Origin: Letharia columbiana
Lineage: Eukaryota > Ascomycota > Lecanoromycetes > Lecanorales > Parmeliaceae
NCBI RefSeq assembly: GCF_014066305.1
Contig: NW_023501165.1
Location: 113,583 to 177,582, forward strand
Length of the DNA stretch: 64,000 bases
Reading direction: 5' to 3'
The notes beneath the pieces are model-generated. The model was not told the origin of the DNA. It did not search any database and was given only the letters and a program-made list of their open reading frames with translations. Below are positions 43,050-54,976 of this stretch, piece after piece. Position numbers and translations under genes: made by a program. The stretch's first letter is position 1. Every line of letters begins with the position of its first letter.

Positions 43050-44650
43050 TTATTATCTAGATTTAAGCTATATACTTAGCCTTACAAGATAATAGTATAA
43101 TAGACTATTATCGTTTAGACGTTTAGCTAATCGCCTTATCGTAGAGTAAGAATATATAAGCTTTAAGAGATCGACGGGTCTCTTAATTCGAGGCTTAATT
43201 AATATCCGTATAGCCTTTTAATATATTAGCCGTTCTATACGTAATACTATAAGTTAATATTCTCTTTAGATAACGAATAACTCATTTAATAACTATAATG
43301 TATTTCGAATTAAGATTATAATTATATCGTAAAAGTATCGTAATAATAAAACAGATATCCGGATAAGTCTAAATTATAAGATATATTATCGTCTTATCAT
43401 TAATTAATACTTCTAAATAGCTTCTAATTTAGTCTTATCAACTAGTTTTTCTTATAGTTAAGTATTTACTATCATTAATATAGAGACAGATATATAGTTA
43501 GTTATATTAAATCGTGATAGTATCTTCTTTAGATACGTCGTTTAGATAATTCGAACGATTCTCTCTTTGCGATTTCTCTAAATTTCTATATCTAAATAAT
43601 ATAAGTATGGCTTAAGATCGGTTATAGCGAACCGTTTATATAGATCTCGTTTAAGTTCTAATATTAGTTTTAATTCTTTTAGATTATAAATCTAAATATC
43701 GTTTATATACACGCTAACGATAAGTTATATTTTCTTATTAATAAAGAGTAAGTAATCGAATTCGATAGGTTTAAATTCTTTAGATATAAGAAAGTCCCGT
43801 AGGGTGAAGTATTATTCTTATAATAACTGCTTTAGATTATATAGTACTCTAAATAATAGATATACCTTATTACTTTTCTTCTTATACCCTTTAAACTATT
43901 TTATATAGATAATTTTCTTTAGTAATATATTAAGAAATGCGGTAATAATATTTATTTGCTTATAGTTTAAATCGTAGTATATTATAATTATAAATAGTAT
44001 CTTAAATAATATAGACTTAATAACTGAGGCGAAGGTCTAGTCGTAATTAACGTTATAGATTTATTTAAAATCTCGAATTATCTAGCGTGCTTTATAGAGG
44101 ATAAAGCTATTAAGTTTCTTCTTTATCTTATAGACTCACCTACTAATAAGAACTAGTATATTCTTTATCCTCGAAATAAGCTTCTAAGTATTTATTATAG
44201 TAAAGGAATTTATTTATTTATCTATAATCTTCTTCTATTATTTAATATAGAGGCTAGTTATTATCTAGTTATAGATTAATAGCTTAAAATCGTTAATCTC
44301 CGTAATAGCTTATTAATATCTTATATTAGTTATTTATTAAATAGTAATAATAAGATCGAAAATGGAATCGAAGTTATAATAGTCTAGATTCTTATAACTT
44401 AGTATAACTTACTTATAGTATAGGCGTTTCGATTTAAGAGTCTTATTATACTTAATATAGATAATAGCCCTCTAGGCTTATATTTTAATATTACTTTATT
44501 TATTATTTAGAAGAATTTTCTAAAAAGGTATGGGATTTCGTTTTAATTGAGAATTATATATTATATTAAGATATAAATCTAGGTGAGTAATAGAGTTACC
44601 TTAAGATATCTCTTTAACGTCGTTGTCGTTAAATCCTTCTAGACCTATAT
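43050..44650 (-). pseudogene. Copia reverse-transcriptase relic
   Basis: RIP-degraded. The minus strand near 43680-43730 reads 'LIVSVYINDI', a mutated form of the copia catalytic YVDD block (Val to Ile and Asp to Asn, both C-to-T type changes). It is followed by 'LKELKLILELKRDLYKRF' and 'ITDLKPYLYYLDIEI', matching the copia RT segment that tracks the TDLGxxxxYLGxxI pattern. Many in-frame stops. Confidence 0.8.
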
Positions 44651-45194
44651 TACTATCTCTTATATCTTTAACTTCTTCGATTTCTTCGATATTTCTATTA
44701 AAAAGAATATTTCTAATTTTATTTATATTGATAGAGTCTATATTAGTATTAACGGCGGTCTTAGATGTATGTTAATATACTATAGAGTTACCCTCTATAT
44801 TAAATATATCTATTATATCGTTATTAGTAACCTCGGCTAGTTAATAGCCGATATCTGAGATCGTAGTAATTATTATTTATAATTCGTTAAAATCGATATA
44901 GAAGGATTATTTTACTTGTCGAGTAGCTAGATTTTATACTTAAAAGATATTTATACCTTCGTAGCCAATTAGATAGTACTTCTTACTATATTTATCGAGC
45001 TTCTTACGCTTTTTCTTAGGTATATATATCTAAGCGATATAGTCGATAATCTTTATATAGCCGAGATATAGTTATTCGCTTATCTATATCTTATATAGTA
45101 TTATACTCTAAAGGCGGGTAATAAAACTTCTATTCTTTTAATATACTTTAATATAAAGTAATTCTAATTATAAATAGTAGAATAACTTCGAGTT

Positions 45195-45570
45195 AAAAAG
45201 CATAGCCCTCACTCCATTTATAATAATTCGATTTTAGATCTTACTAAGTTTATTTTGCTTAGGCGTATAAAGTATAATAGACTTCTATATAATTTCGAAG
45301 TTCTTAAAATATTCTTTAAACTTACTATTAATAAATTTAATATTATTATCTAGACGGACTATCTTAACCTTATAATCGAATTTATTTTCTATCTAAGTTT
45401 TCTAATTATAGAATAACTTAAAGATCTTATTTTTATACTTATACGTAAAGTACTAGATTTAGAGAGTCGCTTAGTTAATTAGAAGTATATAGTATTTAAT
45501 CTTATTAATAGATGATATATTAAAAGATTCTTCTAAGTTTATATAGATCTTATCGAGTTTTTCGAGTACC
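45195..45570 (-). pseudogene. Copia integrase core relic
   Basis: The minus strand reads 'LDKIYINLEESFNISS' (first Asp region), then 'FDYKVKIVRLDNNIKFINSK' (matching the RSDNGxEF block with the second Asp), then 'YTPKQNKLSKI' (matching TPxQNGxxER, with the Glu position lost) and 'INGVRAMLF'. Order and spacing match the rve integrase core. RIP has changed catalytic and structural residues. Confidence 0.8.
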
Positions 45571-46636
45571 TCGTATTATACTCTTCTTAAAATCTTTTAT
45601 ATAAATTTAGCCTTAAAATAGGTCTTATATATTAATTTAACTCGAGGTTTTTAAGTTAGTGTAATACTCTTACTTATATTAATTAATCTCTTAAGATTCG
45701 CCTTATTTAGATATTCTATTCGATAGTACTATAGCTTAATAACTTTCTTATTAAATATTAAGCTTATTATTAAAGCCCTTATATTCTTCTAAATAAGTAT
45801 CGAAACCTTAATTGTAGATTGTGAGATGTTAAGAATATAGATATTATTTATCTTCGAAGCGCTATTAATAAGCTTACTATCTTAAAGGATATAATAGTTA
45901 TTACTAAGAAAGATAATTTTAAATCCTTTTCGTATAATCTGACTGATCGAAAATAGTTCGTATATAAAGTTCGGAATATATAAAACTTTACTAACTTTTA
46001 CGATGTTACTGGATCTATTCTATAATAGCTATTCTATTTCGATTATACCGCGGCTCTACGTTTAAATAATAGTTCTATTGGTTATTATAATATCTATATA
46101 ATATAACTAATAGTCGATGAACTTATTCTTATCGAAGAATATATAATTAGTATAGTCTAAGTTTATTATTTATTCGTATATAGTAGTAGGTTGATTATTT
46201 ATATATACTATATAGAAGAGAAAGTAAGTTAAGAATTCGTATAATAATTCGTTAATTATTTCGATATCCTCTAAAGAATTAAGTAGAGAGTTAAGGATAT
46301 TTTTAGCCTCTCGGCTTATCTTACTACTTAATTTTAAGTTGGTATTAAGCTGAGGTGTTAACTGATTCCCTGTATTCTTCTATAGTTCTCGCGATTTAGC
46401 TATTTCGATTAAGAGATAATTAAGAGACTTAATTTCGAGCTCTTTATTTATTACCCCTTTATTTAATTTAGATATTAAGCTATTAATTAGATAGTCTTAG
46501 TACTCTTCATCTCCTATAGTATCCCCACCATCGATTATAATATAAGCTATTACTAAAATGTAAATGTAGTTTTAATCTACGAAATCGTCGGCCTATTTGT
46601 AGTATTAGCTATATTCGCTTTAAACTTAGAATTTAA

Positions 46637-46664
46637 ATTATTATTATTATTATTATTATTATTT
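46637..46664 (+). repeat. TTA trinucleotide microsatellite
   Basis: Nine or so TTA units inside the copia gag region. On the coding strand this would have been an Asn-rich or similar run before RIP. Confidence 0.8.
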
Positions 46665-46954
46665 CGAAGTTAATTAGATATCTTTTCGCTATAAAGGGTT
46701 CAGTAGCTATATGACTAGTACCTCTTCTTACTCTCATTTAATAGTAGTAGATACTTTAAATACTTAAGTGCGTTATCTAATCTCTTATAGTAGATACTAT
46801 TCGAGTTATTTAACGAGGGATTAAAATCAAAATTATTATTTCTATTATTATTTCCACCTCGGCCTTATTCTAAAATATTACCCTTATATTCTAAATTATT
46901 ATTATCTCTAAAGGCCTTCTTATCCTTCTATTTCTTATAATATTTCTTTATAGT

Positions 46955-47045
46955 AACGGCCATAGCTTGTTCCTTATTGTCTCGCTTAAGGAGACGGTCT
47001 TCTTCGTGAAGAAGTGTGACAATTTTGTCAAAGTCTAATATATTA
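46955..47045 (-). pseudogene. Spared patch of copia Gag
   Basis: A short stretch with normal composition reads 'DFDKIVTLLHEEDRLLKRD' and 'NKEQAMAV' on the minus strand, typical of copia-type Gag. Flanking Gag sequence is RIP-degraded. Confidence 0.65.
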
Positions 47046-47570
47046 TTAAGTTATATAATAAGACGGTGTATAAAGTTCTTATACTTTCTATCTAAATTGT
47101 TTAATAATAGGGTAATAAGAATTCATTTATCGATTGAAGCTTTTATACGCTTAAGGTTCTTAAATTTTATATATATGTTAATAATATAAGTCTTAATCGA
47201 GTTATTATTATTAACTATAGTAGTATTTTATAGTTTCTATAACTTGATAAAGCGAAGAATAAATCCGAAGTTCATATAGTCGTTTTAAAGTTTAATCCAC
47301 CTTATTATAACTATCTCCTTATCTTCTATTACTTTAATTAGTTTATTCTTATATATCGAGTAGATGAGTTTCGATACTTAGTTATTAAGATTCTTTTAGG
47401 CCTTTATATCGATTTCGTATCTTAAAATCTACTAATTAATAGGCCTCGGTATAGTAGTTCTTATATAATAGGTTTTATTAGCTAGTATATCCATAATAAT
47501 AACTTTCTTTAATAAGTCGTTTAGAAATAGTTTATTCTTATTTTACTACGTCTTATAGGCCGTAGTACTT

Positions 47571-47680
47571 TAAAAAAATTTTTTTTTTTTTTAAAAAAAA
47601 AAAATAATTTTTTTTTTTTTTTAAAAATAAAAAAAAAAAAAAAAAAAATAAAAAAAAAAAAAAAAATAAAAAAAATTTAC
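47571..47680. repeat. Homopolymeric poly-A/poly-T palindromic tract
   Basis: Alternating long runs of A and T (14-18 bases each) with almost no other bases, located in the leader/early gag part of the copia element. The alternating arms could form hairpins. Assembly here should be treated with caution. Confidence 0.85.
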
Positions 47681-47838
47681 GTAGTTATCTTATATAGCTA
47701 TCTATAGAAGAACGGATGAAAGAGTGAATAGAAAATATATAATAAGAATATAGGAATGTTTATTTAACTTCCATAATATCAAATTATCAAATAGATAAGT
47801 ATTCTTAGTTAATAGTGTAGAGATCCGATAGCGGAATT

Positions 47839-47852
47839 CCGAGCTCATAATC
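47839..47852 (-). promoter_or_regulatory. Copia primer-binding site, initiator tRNA-Met anticodon type
   Basis: Directly after the 5' LTR the minus strand reads 'gattatgagctc'. That is the complement of the initiator tRNA-Met anticodon arm (GAGCTCATAA on the plus strand, against GGGCTCATAACC in the tRNA), with two RIP-type changes. Copia elements are known to prime from an internal half-tRNA in this way. Confidence 0.6.
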
Positions 47853-48064
47853 TATTGGAAATGGTATATACTTAATAGTCTCAAATCATAAAGCATAGTT
47901 GTTTATTATCATATTCTATGAAGAAGTATATAGGAAGGATGGAGGTGATTACCTATCTATGGTGTGAAGCCACGCTAAGGCTATTTGCCACCATAAGGCG
48001 TAGTCACAACACCTCTTTAAAACTTAGTAGTGTAGAAATCTGCCTCCTATTGGCTGATTCCAAC
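47853..48064 (-). repeat. Copia 5' LTR
   Basis: 212 bp; partner of 42447-42662. Ends with '...gattccaac' followed by the TTAATG duplication. Confidence 0.88.
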
Positions 48065-48070
48065 TTAATG
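48065..48070 (+). repeat. Target-site duplication, right
   Basis: TTAATG immediately after the right LTR, identical to 42441-42446. Confidence 0.75.
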
Positions 48071-49157
48071 TGCGACTGGAAAGTGGTGGTCAGACGAGAC
48101 TATATCAAGGATAGTTCGTGGCTGAACCACAATAATGATGGCCAAAACCACGCCCACCTTGCATTGCATCCTCCCGTGTACTCCCTTTGTTCCAGTGCCA
48201 AAGTCCTTGCGAGTGTGTACGCTAGCTTAGACAGGCAATCCCTACTCCATCATATCCCATTCGTTTATGTATTCGGCGTACTTCGGTAAGCCGCGTGCCG
48301 CAGATCTAGGCGAGAAGTATGAGCGACGATCTATAAAACAGTCCAGGCCGTCGCCGTTGATACGCTTTGGGGTCTGCGTCTCGTGGGGTCGCCCCTCGAA
48401 GGGCGCAGTGGTCCTCATAACTATGATTGCGTGCTCTGCCGCTGAGCCAACAAGCAAACGGATATTCCACGTATTGTAGTTGGGTGTGGACGTAGAGGAG
48501 TCCAAGCACGGACTATTTACCCGGGTTACTTGCCACTCTGGCGTTTAAGCAACTTATGCTGGGCTGTGGAAGGAGGTAGGTCGAACGGAGGTATGATGAG
48601 CATCGAAGACAGTTGACTGGGATTGATTTTCAGGAAATGACGTCTCGATGCTCTCGTGCGCGATGCTGTATCGTCAGCAGCTCTTCATAGCACGATTTCG
48701 TTGAGGTCGCCAGGGTAGCCTACTCCGCTCCGAACACGAATTTGGTCTCGATACGTGGTCCGTCTTGACCCAGTGTGGGTTCCTGCACACCGCATGTAGA
48801 AGTTTGGGTTCTTTTCCTCATGAAGAGCCGAACAGAGTTGCTTGTATGCTGGTTCGACGTACAAGGCATCATTAAGTTCCTCAAACCTGGCCCCTTGACC
48901 ATGCGTGTCCACTTGGGCATCACCCCCCTCCACATCCACGTTCGTGACCTCACGGCTAGCTCGACTGCGGCAATGTATACCGGCTTCCCTCTTCGTCATG
49001 CTGCAGTGGTCCGTGTAGCGCAACGCTTGCGAACTTCCATTCTTCGATACGCAGTCCGAGAAATAATCTTTGGCGGACTTCGGTCGCGTAAACCATAAGC
49101 TCTGCTTTCTGTGTGGGTAAGGTTCGCATGCCTTTCGTCCGCAGGAATGTTGTAGAG
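48071..49157. other. Spacer with possible coding exon
   Basis: A minus-strand frame at 48685-49188 has a coding-like tail ('FEELNDALYVEPAYKQLCSALHEEKNPNFYMRC') that ends at 48685. It could be a further exon of the small gene that ends at 49158, but I find no splice pair that proves it. The rest is unassigned. Confidence 0.3.
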
Positions 49158-49563
49158 CTACTCGTTTGGTACGTGATTTGAAGAGCAAATCGGTACCAGC
49201 GAACCGGATTCTGGACCTTCTTGATTGGCTTGTAGACCTTCTAGGGCCTGTATGTCTGGAAGCTGAGCATCGATCGGTACAGCTTTAACTGATGTGGCAC
49301 CGGTATTGACGGGCAAAAAGGACTGCAAATGGCCATCGTGTGCTCTTCTCAGGGTATAGTAAGCCAACTCATAGCCATCTGGAAGGAGAACCTCCCCTGT
49401 CAAAGCGTCAATAGATGTCTTGTAAGACTGGTCCTGCACAAGACTCACTGTCAGCTCTTTCCCAAAGCGCCCCACTCTCCTCGTCAACACTCACGCGCTG
49501 CTGGTGGGCTCCGCCATCTTCAGAGCCAATTTGTCGGTCTTGATACTGTATCGACTGAATCAT
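49158..49563 (-). CDS. Small two-exon hypothetical gene
   Basis: Exons 49563-49495 and 49433-49158 join in phase over a canonical intron (GTGAGT...TGCAG, 61 bp). They give 114 residues starting 'MIQSIQYQDRQIGSEDG' and continuing 'DQSYKTSIDALTGEVLLPDGYELAYYTLRR'. No family recognised, no signal peptide. An alternative downstream exon in 48.7-49.1 kb is possible. Confidence 0.42.
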
Positions 49564-50447
49564 AGGCTACCATCAGCTAGATTGTAGGTGTTCTTGTCAC
49601 GGGGTGTGATGTGTAGACCATTGGAAGAACTTCCATTGTGTTTGTACCTCCCGACAATCTGGATAAACCACTTGCTAACGGGTCATCGTGTGCCTAGTGA
49701 GCTAGAGTGGCGGATCAATGCAAGAAACATAAGCAATTTGCTCTGGGTGCCACAAGGAGAGGTTGTATAGTCTCTATCGTCAGAAACAAGCAATGCTTGA
49801 TTGTCTTCCTCCCTCACACATCATCTCGCGGGATTTTGCATACCCATTTTGAGGTGACGAGAAGTGACTCAGGTGATACAAATTGTGACCGCCAACAGCG
49901 GAGGCCCGTTCAGTTCCGAGCTTTATATCACCATCTCATCCGCTACTACCAATGGTGTTATTGAAATTGAAATCCTCTACTCAATTTCTAGCCATTGGGC
50001 ATTGCAAAAGGGCGGCAAGGTTGAACTCAAAGTGTGAGTTGATGATTTATTGGATTATGAGATCATGTCGAACTTGATTACGATGCTAGAGTAGAACCGA
50101 AGGAAGGATGTAAGCACTGATACAGCAATAACTTACTAATTGTCTAGGGAGAAGTCGGTGATTGCTATTCGATGCAAACATTTGTGCGGTCTGAGTCACC
50201 TTCATCCCGCGATAAGCCGCTTGGTCGGAGAAGGAAGCAATTGGCGCACGAAGGTGCATTCACTGCATTGCATTGCATACAGGCGCAAGCATTTTTTCGC
50301 GCAGGCGACTGCGTTGGTCTCAATTGTCCTTCCCGCTTTTCAGGAGCGTTAATTATTTTTCCTTTTGACGGACCTTGCTGCTCTCTTTCTTCAAAATCCC
50401 AGTGGCTCGTTGAGCCAACGCAGAGATCGTTCGAGGGCTGGCAAGGA
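49564..50447. other. Intergenic region (divergent promoters)
   Basis: No supported gene. Contains the upstream regions of the small minus-strand gene and the secreted protein. Confidence 0.5.
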
Positions 50448-50960
50448 ATGTCCACTTTCCTTCAATTCATTTTCCTCCCTCTCTTCTTCCTCGTCCCCTG
50501 TTCCATCGGACTACTCGTCCCGGAGGCATCTGCAAAGTCGTCCTTAACCATGTTTGAAAACCACTGCACGCGTCGATACAGCCTCATCTCCTCGGTGCCC
50601 AACTACAACGACTGCCTTCGCGCAATCAACCATCTACCCACTCGGCCCCGTTGGGAAGAAGGCCCTTTCCACAACGGACCGCCCGAAGATCCATATCAGC
50701 TACCAGTAACCAAGGTTCATAACACTTGTCAAGTCAATGTAGAACTTCATGCCGGAAGGGCAGTTTCCAAAGCATCATGGGTAGGAGTGAAAGGCAAAGC
50801 TTGGTTGTTGAATCAGGAATGTCTAAAGACCATGAGTGGGTTGCCTCAGCTTTACTCTGGAGGGTGGACAAGCTGGGGGAGGCATGAGAGGATTGTGGTT
50901 ACTTTGGCGTATCCGGATGAGCTGGGTGAAATGGGAGGGAACAATGTGACAGCGTCATAA
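50448..50960 (+). CDS. Predicted secreted protein
   Basis: 170 residues from the ATG at 50448, chosen because it places a clear signal peptide ('FLQFIFLPLFFLVPCSIGLL', cleavage probably after 'EASA') at the N-terminus; the longer frame has no such property. The mature part has spaced cysteines ('NHC', 'DCLRAINHLP', 'NTCQVNVEL', 'ECLKTM') and 'KASWVGVKGKAWLLNQEC', a pattern I associate with a family of small uncharacterised fungal extracellular proteins. It could be an effector-like protein, but there is no direct evidence. Confidence 0.68.
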   Translation: MSTFLQFIFLPLFFLVPCSIGLLVPEASAKSSLTMFENHCTRRYSLISSVPNYNDCLRAINHLPTRPRWEEGPFHNGPPEDPYQLPVTKVHNTCQVNVELHAGRAVSKASWVGVKGKAWLLNQECLKTMSGLPQLYSGGWTSWGRHERIVVTLAYPDELGEMGGNNVTAS

Positions 50961-51338
50961 CACTCTCTATGAGCTCAGCAAGACAATTGTGGGTTCAAAG
51001 TTCCTGCTCGTTAGGAAACAGCAGTTCATGGCACAAATCAGATGATAGATGATGGTTCTTACAGTTTTCTTTTCGAAAAGAGTCAACCAAGGCTCTACTG
51101 TACTACGTGATTTTCAATCCGATCCTTGATGGGATGACGCATCATACGGACGCGACGCCTACTCAACTCCGATCCGCCCGAGATCCCGACATGTTGACAT
51201 CATAGCGCGCCAGATGCCTGCATGACAAGTGACATAGTCTCGCATCTTCTCCGTCTCTATCACGTCTGCATCTTTTCTTTCTGTTCCTTCATATTAATTC
51301 TTCAATCTGACATAGGAGTGCTTTTGACCCAAAGCGCC

Positions 51339-53015
51339 ATGGTTAGCGACGGGGAGAAGCAGCTGGGCCTGAGTTACGGTCGAGACACGCTGCAGACATC
51401 TCCAGATGCAAGCGACAAAGGCGATGTGGAACATCTTAGCAAACCGGACTCGAAGCTCGCTCTGTCAGAAGAAGAGGCTTTGGCACGATCCAGGGCAGAT
51501 CCTGAGGGTATGCTCCCAATTTATCTGACCTTTGCGCCGAATGATCGAGATAATCCTCGCAATTGGGCGAAACGGAGGAAGTGGTACATCACCTGCTTCG
51601 CCAGTATGCTCAATGTCGTCACGTATGCAACGAATTCTCTCTTCTCAATGCTAGTTTTCGGCTGATTGTTTTCGGGAAGATGTCTGTGCGCCGGTAGTAT
51701 CTCATCAGGAGCTATGGAAATACAAAAGGAGTTCCTTGTTTCTGCCGAAATCACCACGCTCGCTCTGTCGCTCTACGTTCTAGGCTTTGCCGTTGGACCG
51801 GTTCTCCTTGCACCGTTGTCTGAATATTTCGGCCGTCAGCCCGTCTACATGGTCTCCTGGTTTATTCTCTTCATATTCCAACTCCCAGTGGCCCTAGCTC
51901 CCAACATCGGCACCATCCTCGTATGCAGGTTCATCGGCGGCTTTGCAGGAGGAGCACCATTGACCAATACCGGAGGTACCGTAAGCGACTTGTGGAGGCG
52001 AAACGACTCTGGTGGTCCAATGGCGGTGTACGGTCTCAGCTCGACACTCGGACCTCCTTTGGCGCTTGTGATGAGCGGGTACATCGGCCTCAACTCCGGC
52101 TGGCGCTGGATATTCTGGGTACTTATGGCCATCACCGGCGCCTTTTGGGTCCTGCTCGTCTTTACAATCCCCGAAACTCGGCACACTATCATTCTACAAA
52201 AGAAGACCAAACGTGTACGCAAAGCCATGAGAAAAGAGGGTCTGAAAGCCGCAGATTCTATCACCGATGCCAACGCCGATGAGCGAAAAGGGCTGCACCA
52301 GCTCTTCGCCATCACACTTACCCGACCATTCCACTTCCTCTTCACCGAACCCATCACATTCTTCGCTGCAATTTACAATGGATTCCTGTACGGCCTCGTC
52401 TACCTATTCAACGAAGCATTCCCTCTCGTCTTCGGGCCTGGAAAAGGCCATGGGTTCAATGGTGGGGAACAAGGTCTTGCATTCCTTGGCCTTTGCATCG
52501 GACCGATCATCGCGTTTCTGTTCTACCCTCTTCAAGAACGCTACTACTTGCGGCGAGTCGCCGAGAATGACGGCAAAGGTGTCCCCGAAGCACGGATGTG
52601 GATGGCCCGTCTTGGCGCTCTGTTCATTCCAGTCAGTCTATTCTGGTTTGGCTGGACAAGCTACCCCAGCGTGCACTGGATCGTACCAATCATTGCATCT
52701 GCGGTGTTCGGTGCGGGGATCTACATTATCATCTTGAGTATCTTGAACTATGTCGTCGACAGCTACCAGACTTATTCCGCATCTGCGCTCGCAGGTGTGA
52801 TCTTGGTACGCAACATTGTGGGCGCTGGATTTCCGTTGTTCGCGACGCAAATGTACAACAAACTCGACTACGAGTGGGCGTCTTCGTTGCTGGGATTCAT
52901 CGCAATTCTGCTGGTGCCGATCCCCTTCATCTTTTTCTACAGAGGCGAGACCATCAGGCTGAGAAGTCCGTGGGCGAGAGAGCATTTCAATCAAGATGAA
53001 GACAGCCCTCATTAG
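51339..53015 (+). CDS. MFS multidrug transporter, DHA1
   Basis: Proton-coupled drug/polyamine-type antiporter of the fungal DHA1 group. Exons 51339-51622 and 51680-53015 join to give 539 residues and the expected 'LNVVTCLCAGSISSGAMEIQ' at TM1. A cytosolic N-terminus with 'DRDNPRNW' precedes TM1, 'PLSEYFGRQPVY' is motif A, and 'GFAGGAPLTNTGGTVSDLW' and 'RWIFWVLM' are further DHA1 signatures. The first ATG of the longer frame (51222) is not used because 51339 gives the usual short hydrophilic start. The neighbours do not form an obvious cluster. Confidence 0.92.
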
Positions 53016-53299
53016 CAACGGGTTTATTGAAGTTGTATATAAGTTGAAGAAGCAAGATGCAAATCTGAAATTCCTGTCATCCTTCTCCACCCTCGCCTTC
53101 CTACTAAAAAATTCATGGTGGGAGAGCCGCTGAACGCGAACGAGGATCGTTGATTCTAGAGTAAGACTGCAAGTACAGAGCCTCCATCACAGCCAAATAC
53201 TGCTACCAACATAGACAGTCTAGATGGCAACATTCCATGTACCGATACGAAAATGTGCAATCGAAAAACCATAGCTCACCATCTCCACAAATCCCAACC

Positions 53300-54347
53300 T
53301 CAATCCTCCCACTCCACCGCACACCTAAAACAGTCTTTCTCCTTCTCCGTCATCGCCTCTTTTCCCACCACATCCACATCCCCTTGATCGGCCGCTTCAA
53401 AATCGCTCCTCAGCGCGCGTCCCGCTTCACCGGGCGGTTTGAGAGGAAGCAGCTCGAAATATTGATCCCGTCTTCTCCTATGGCCGATGATCCGCAGTAC
53501 ATCACCCCTTTTGAAGTACGGCTTACTACCTGCATCCGAATCCTTCAACGCGCGGACGAAACTCGCTTCCGAAATCGGCACTGCCGGCTTCTTGTACGAA
53601 GGCCCCGACTTGTCCGTCCAGTGCTCTTCGTCGAAATCGAGTCCTTCGATCGCTGTATCCCACTCATCCTCATCGTAAGACTCCCACTCGGGCGATCTGG
53701 GACTGGGGTGCGGCTGAGATAGGTCGGATCCGCGATGCGCTGATTAAATTCTCAGCTCAACCACCCGTCACACAAAACCCACCCCATGAGAACTGACCTT
53801 GAGCTCCACCACGATCCGCCTCAGCCTTCAGCGCCTCCTTCTCCTTCATCTCCCTCACCAAGTCAACCGGATCGATAGCCGCCTCCCACATCTCCACCAC
53901 GTCCTCCACCGAAAGCCCCGCTCGGACCATCTTCCGCGCCATCCCGAAGACTTCTTCGTTCTGCCAGAGCACGCTTGCCTCGGCCTCCCCTAGGGTGCTC
54001 GTTTTCGGAATCTTCCTCCGAGGGTCTTTGGAGTCCTCGTCCAAACCCATTGACATTTCCATCGCCACCTGCAGCGATTCGGAATCCTCCGTGTCACTCA
54101 GTCGGTCTGCCGTCTCACGCGGCGAAGCATATCCCAGATCGGGTTGACGCACTGTCTGCCTTTGGCGAGATTCATCGTCGCCATCGTCGTTATTAGAGGC
54201 CGGCCTAGCGTCAAGTATTTCCAAATCGCTTCCATAGGGGTCCTCCTCATGCTTAGTATGACGGTTTGGCATGTTTCCAACAAGTTGAGTATCTGAAGTG
54301 CCGAAAAACAGTGCGAAAAAGGATTTGGTGTCAGGGTCTTCACACAT
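53300..54347 (-). CDS. UIM-containing hypothetical protein
   Basis: Exons 54347-53798 and 53739-53300 (58-bp GT-AG intron) give 329 residues. Acidic N-terminal half with 'DSESLQVAMEMSMGLD', which fits a ubiquitin-interacting motif (acidic patch, Leu, x2, Ala, x3, Ser). A helical segment follows ('VLWQNEEVFGMARKMVRAGLSVEDVVEMWEAA'). The C-terminal part has 'KPYFKRGDVLRIIGHRRRRDQYFELLP', a beta-rich SH3-like pattern. Probably binds ubiquitinated partners; the pathway is unknown. A second in-frame ATG 25 codons in ('MPNRHTK') is an alternative start. Confidence 0.72.
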
Positions 54348-54976
54348 GTGCCAAAAGGTGTTGGGAGAAGAAGACGACGATAACTCTACGTGGAGTAGTG
54401 ATATGTTCTCGGGTCTCGGGAATATCGTCGCTCGTCCGACGGTAAATGAACGCAGCCGTTGCCTGACTCAGGCAACTTACGAGAAAAGGCAACTGGGTGA
54501 TTGGCCTAAATCGAATACCCTAATTTAGCAGGAAGAGATATCGAATGATGCATGACCATGTCGGAGCCGTCCCAGGCACCCGATATCTGAATTTCAAGTG
54601 CACAGCATCGTCATTCGTCCGCATTTTGCAGGTCTCCCACACGCAATAGCAAGAGCAAGTATCTCTCTCACGAATTTCTTACCGAACGCGAATCGTGCCG
54701 AGAACGCAAGGAGCTAGATCGCTGTCAATCGTTACTTCCATGTAGCTATTCTTCCTTCGCCTGCCATGATGATACACACTCGAAGAAATAGCGCTTCAAA
54801 GTCTCAATACAAAACTACGCGGTAACCATAAAAGGGTCGAATTTTGTCAACCAATAGGATACGAAGCCAACTATGAACAAGCAAGATTCCTTTGTGTTCC
54901 CATTGTTCCACTTTACATGCTCTGTCTATTCCTTGATCGTCCACTGCTCGGCAATCGCGACAACCCCACCATCGCT
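54348..54976. other. Intergenic region
   Basis: Between two minus-strand genes; no supported features. Confidence 0.5.

Larger units (their letters stand above)
42447..48064 (-). mobile_element. Ty1/copia LTR retrotransposon, full length, RIP-mutated
   Basis: 5.6-kb element on the minus strand, bounded by LTRs (42447-42662 and 47853-48064) and a shared flanking hexamer. From right to left it has a primer-binding site next to the 5' LTR, Gag (about 46.6-47.5 kb), the integrase core (about 45.2-45.6 kb), reverse transcriptase (about 43.1-44.6 kb) and RNase H (42745-43035). Integrase upstream of RT defines copia order. Most of the interior lacks CpA/TpG and carries many stops, so it cannot make its own proteins. 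The ends and a gag patch are spared. Confidence 0.9.

Noticed and set aside
51894..52357. Antisense frames in the MFS gene
   Set aside because: Shadows of GC-rich third positions; the sense strand is a textbook MFS.
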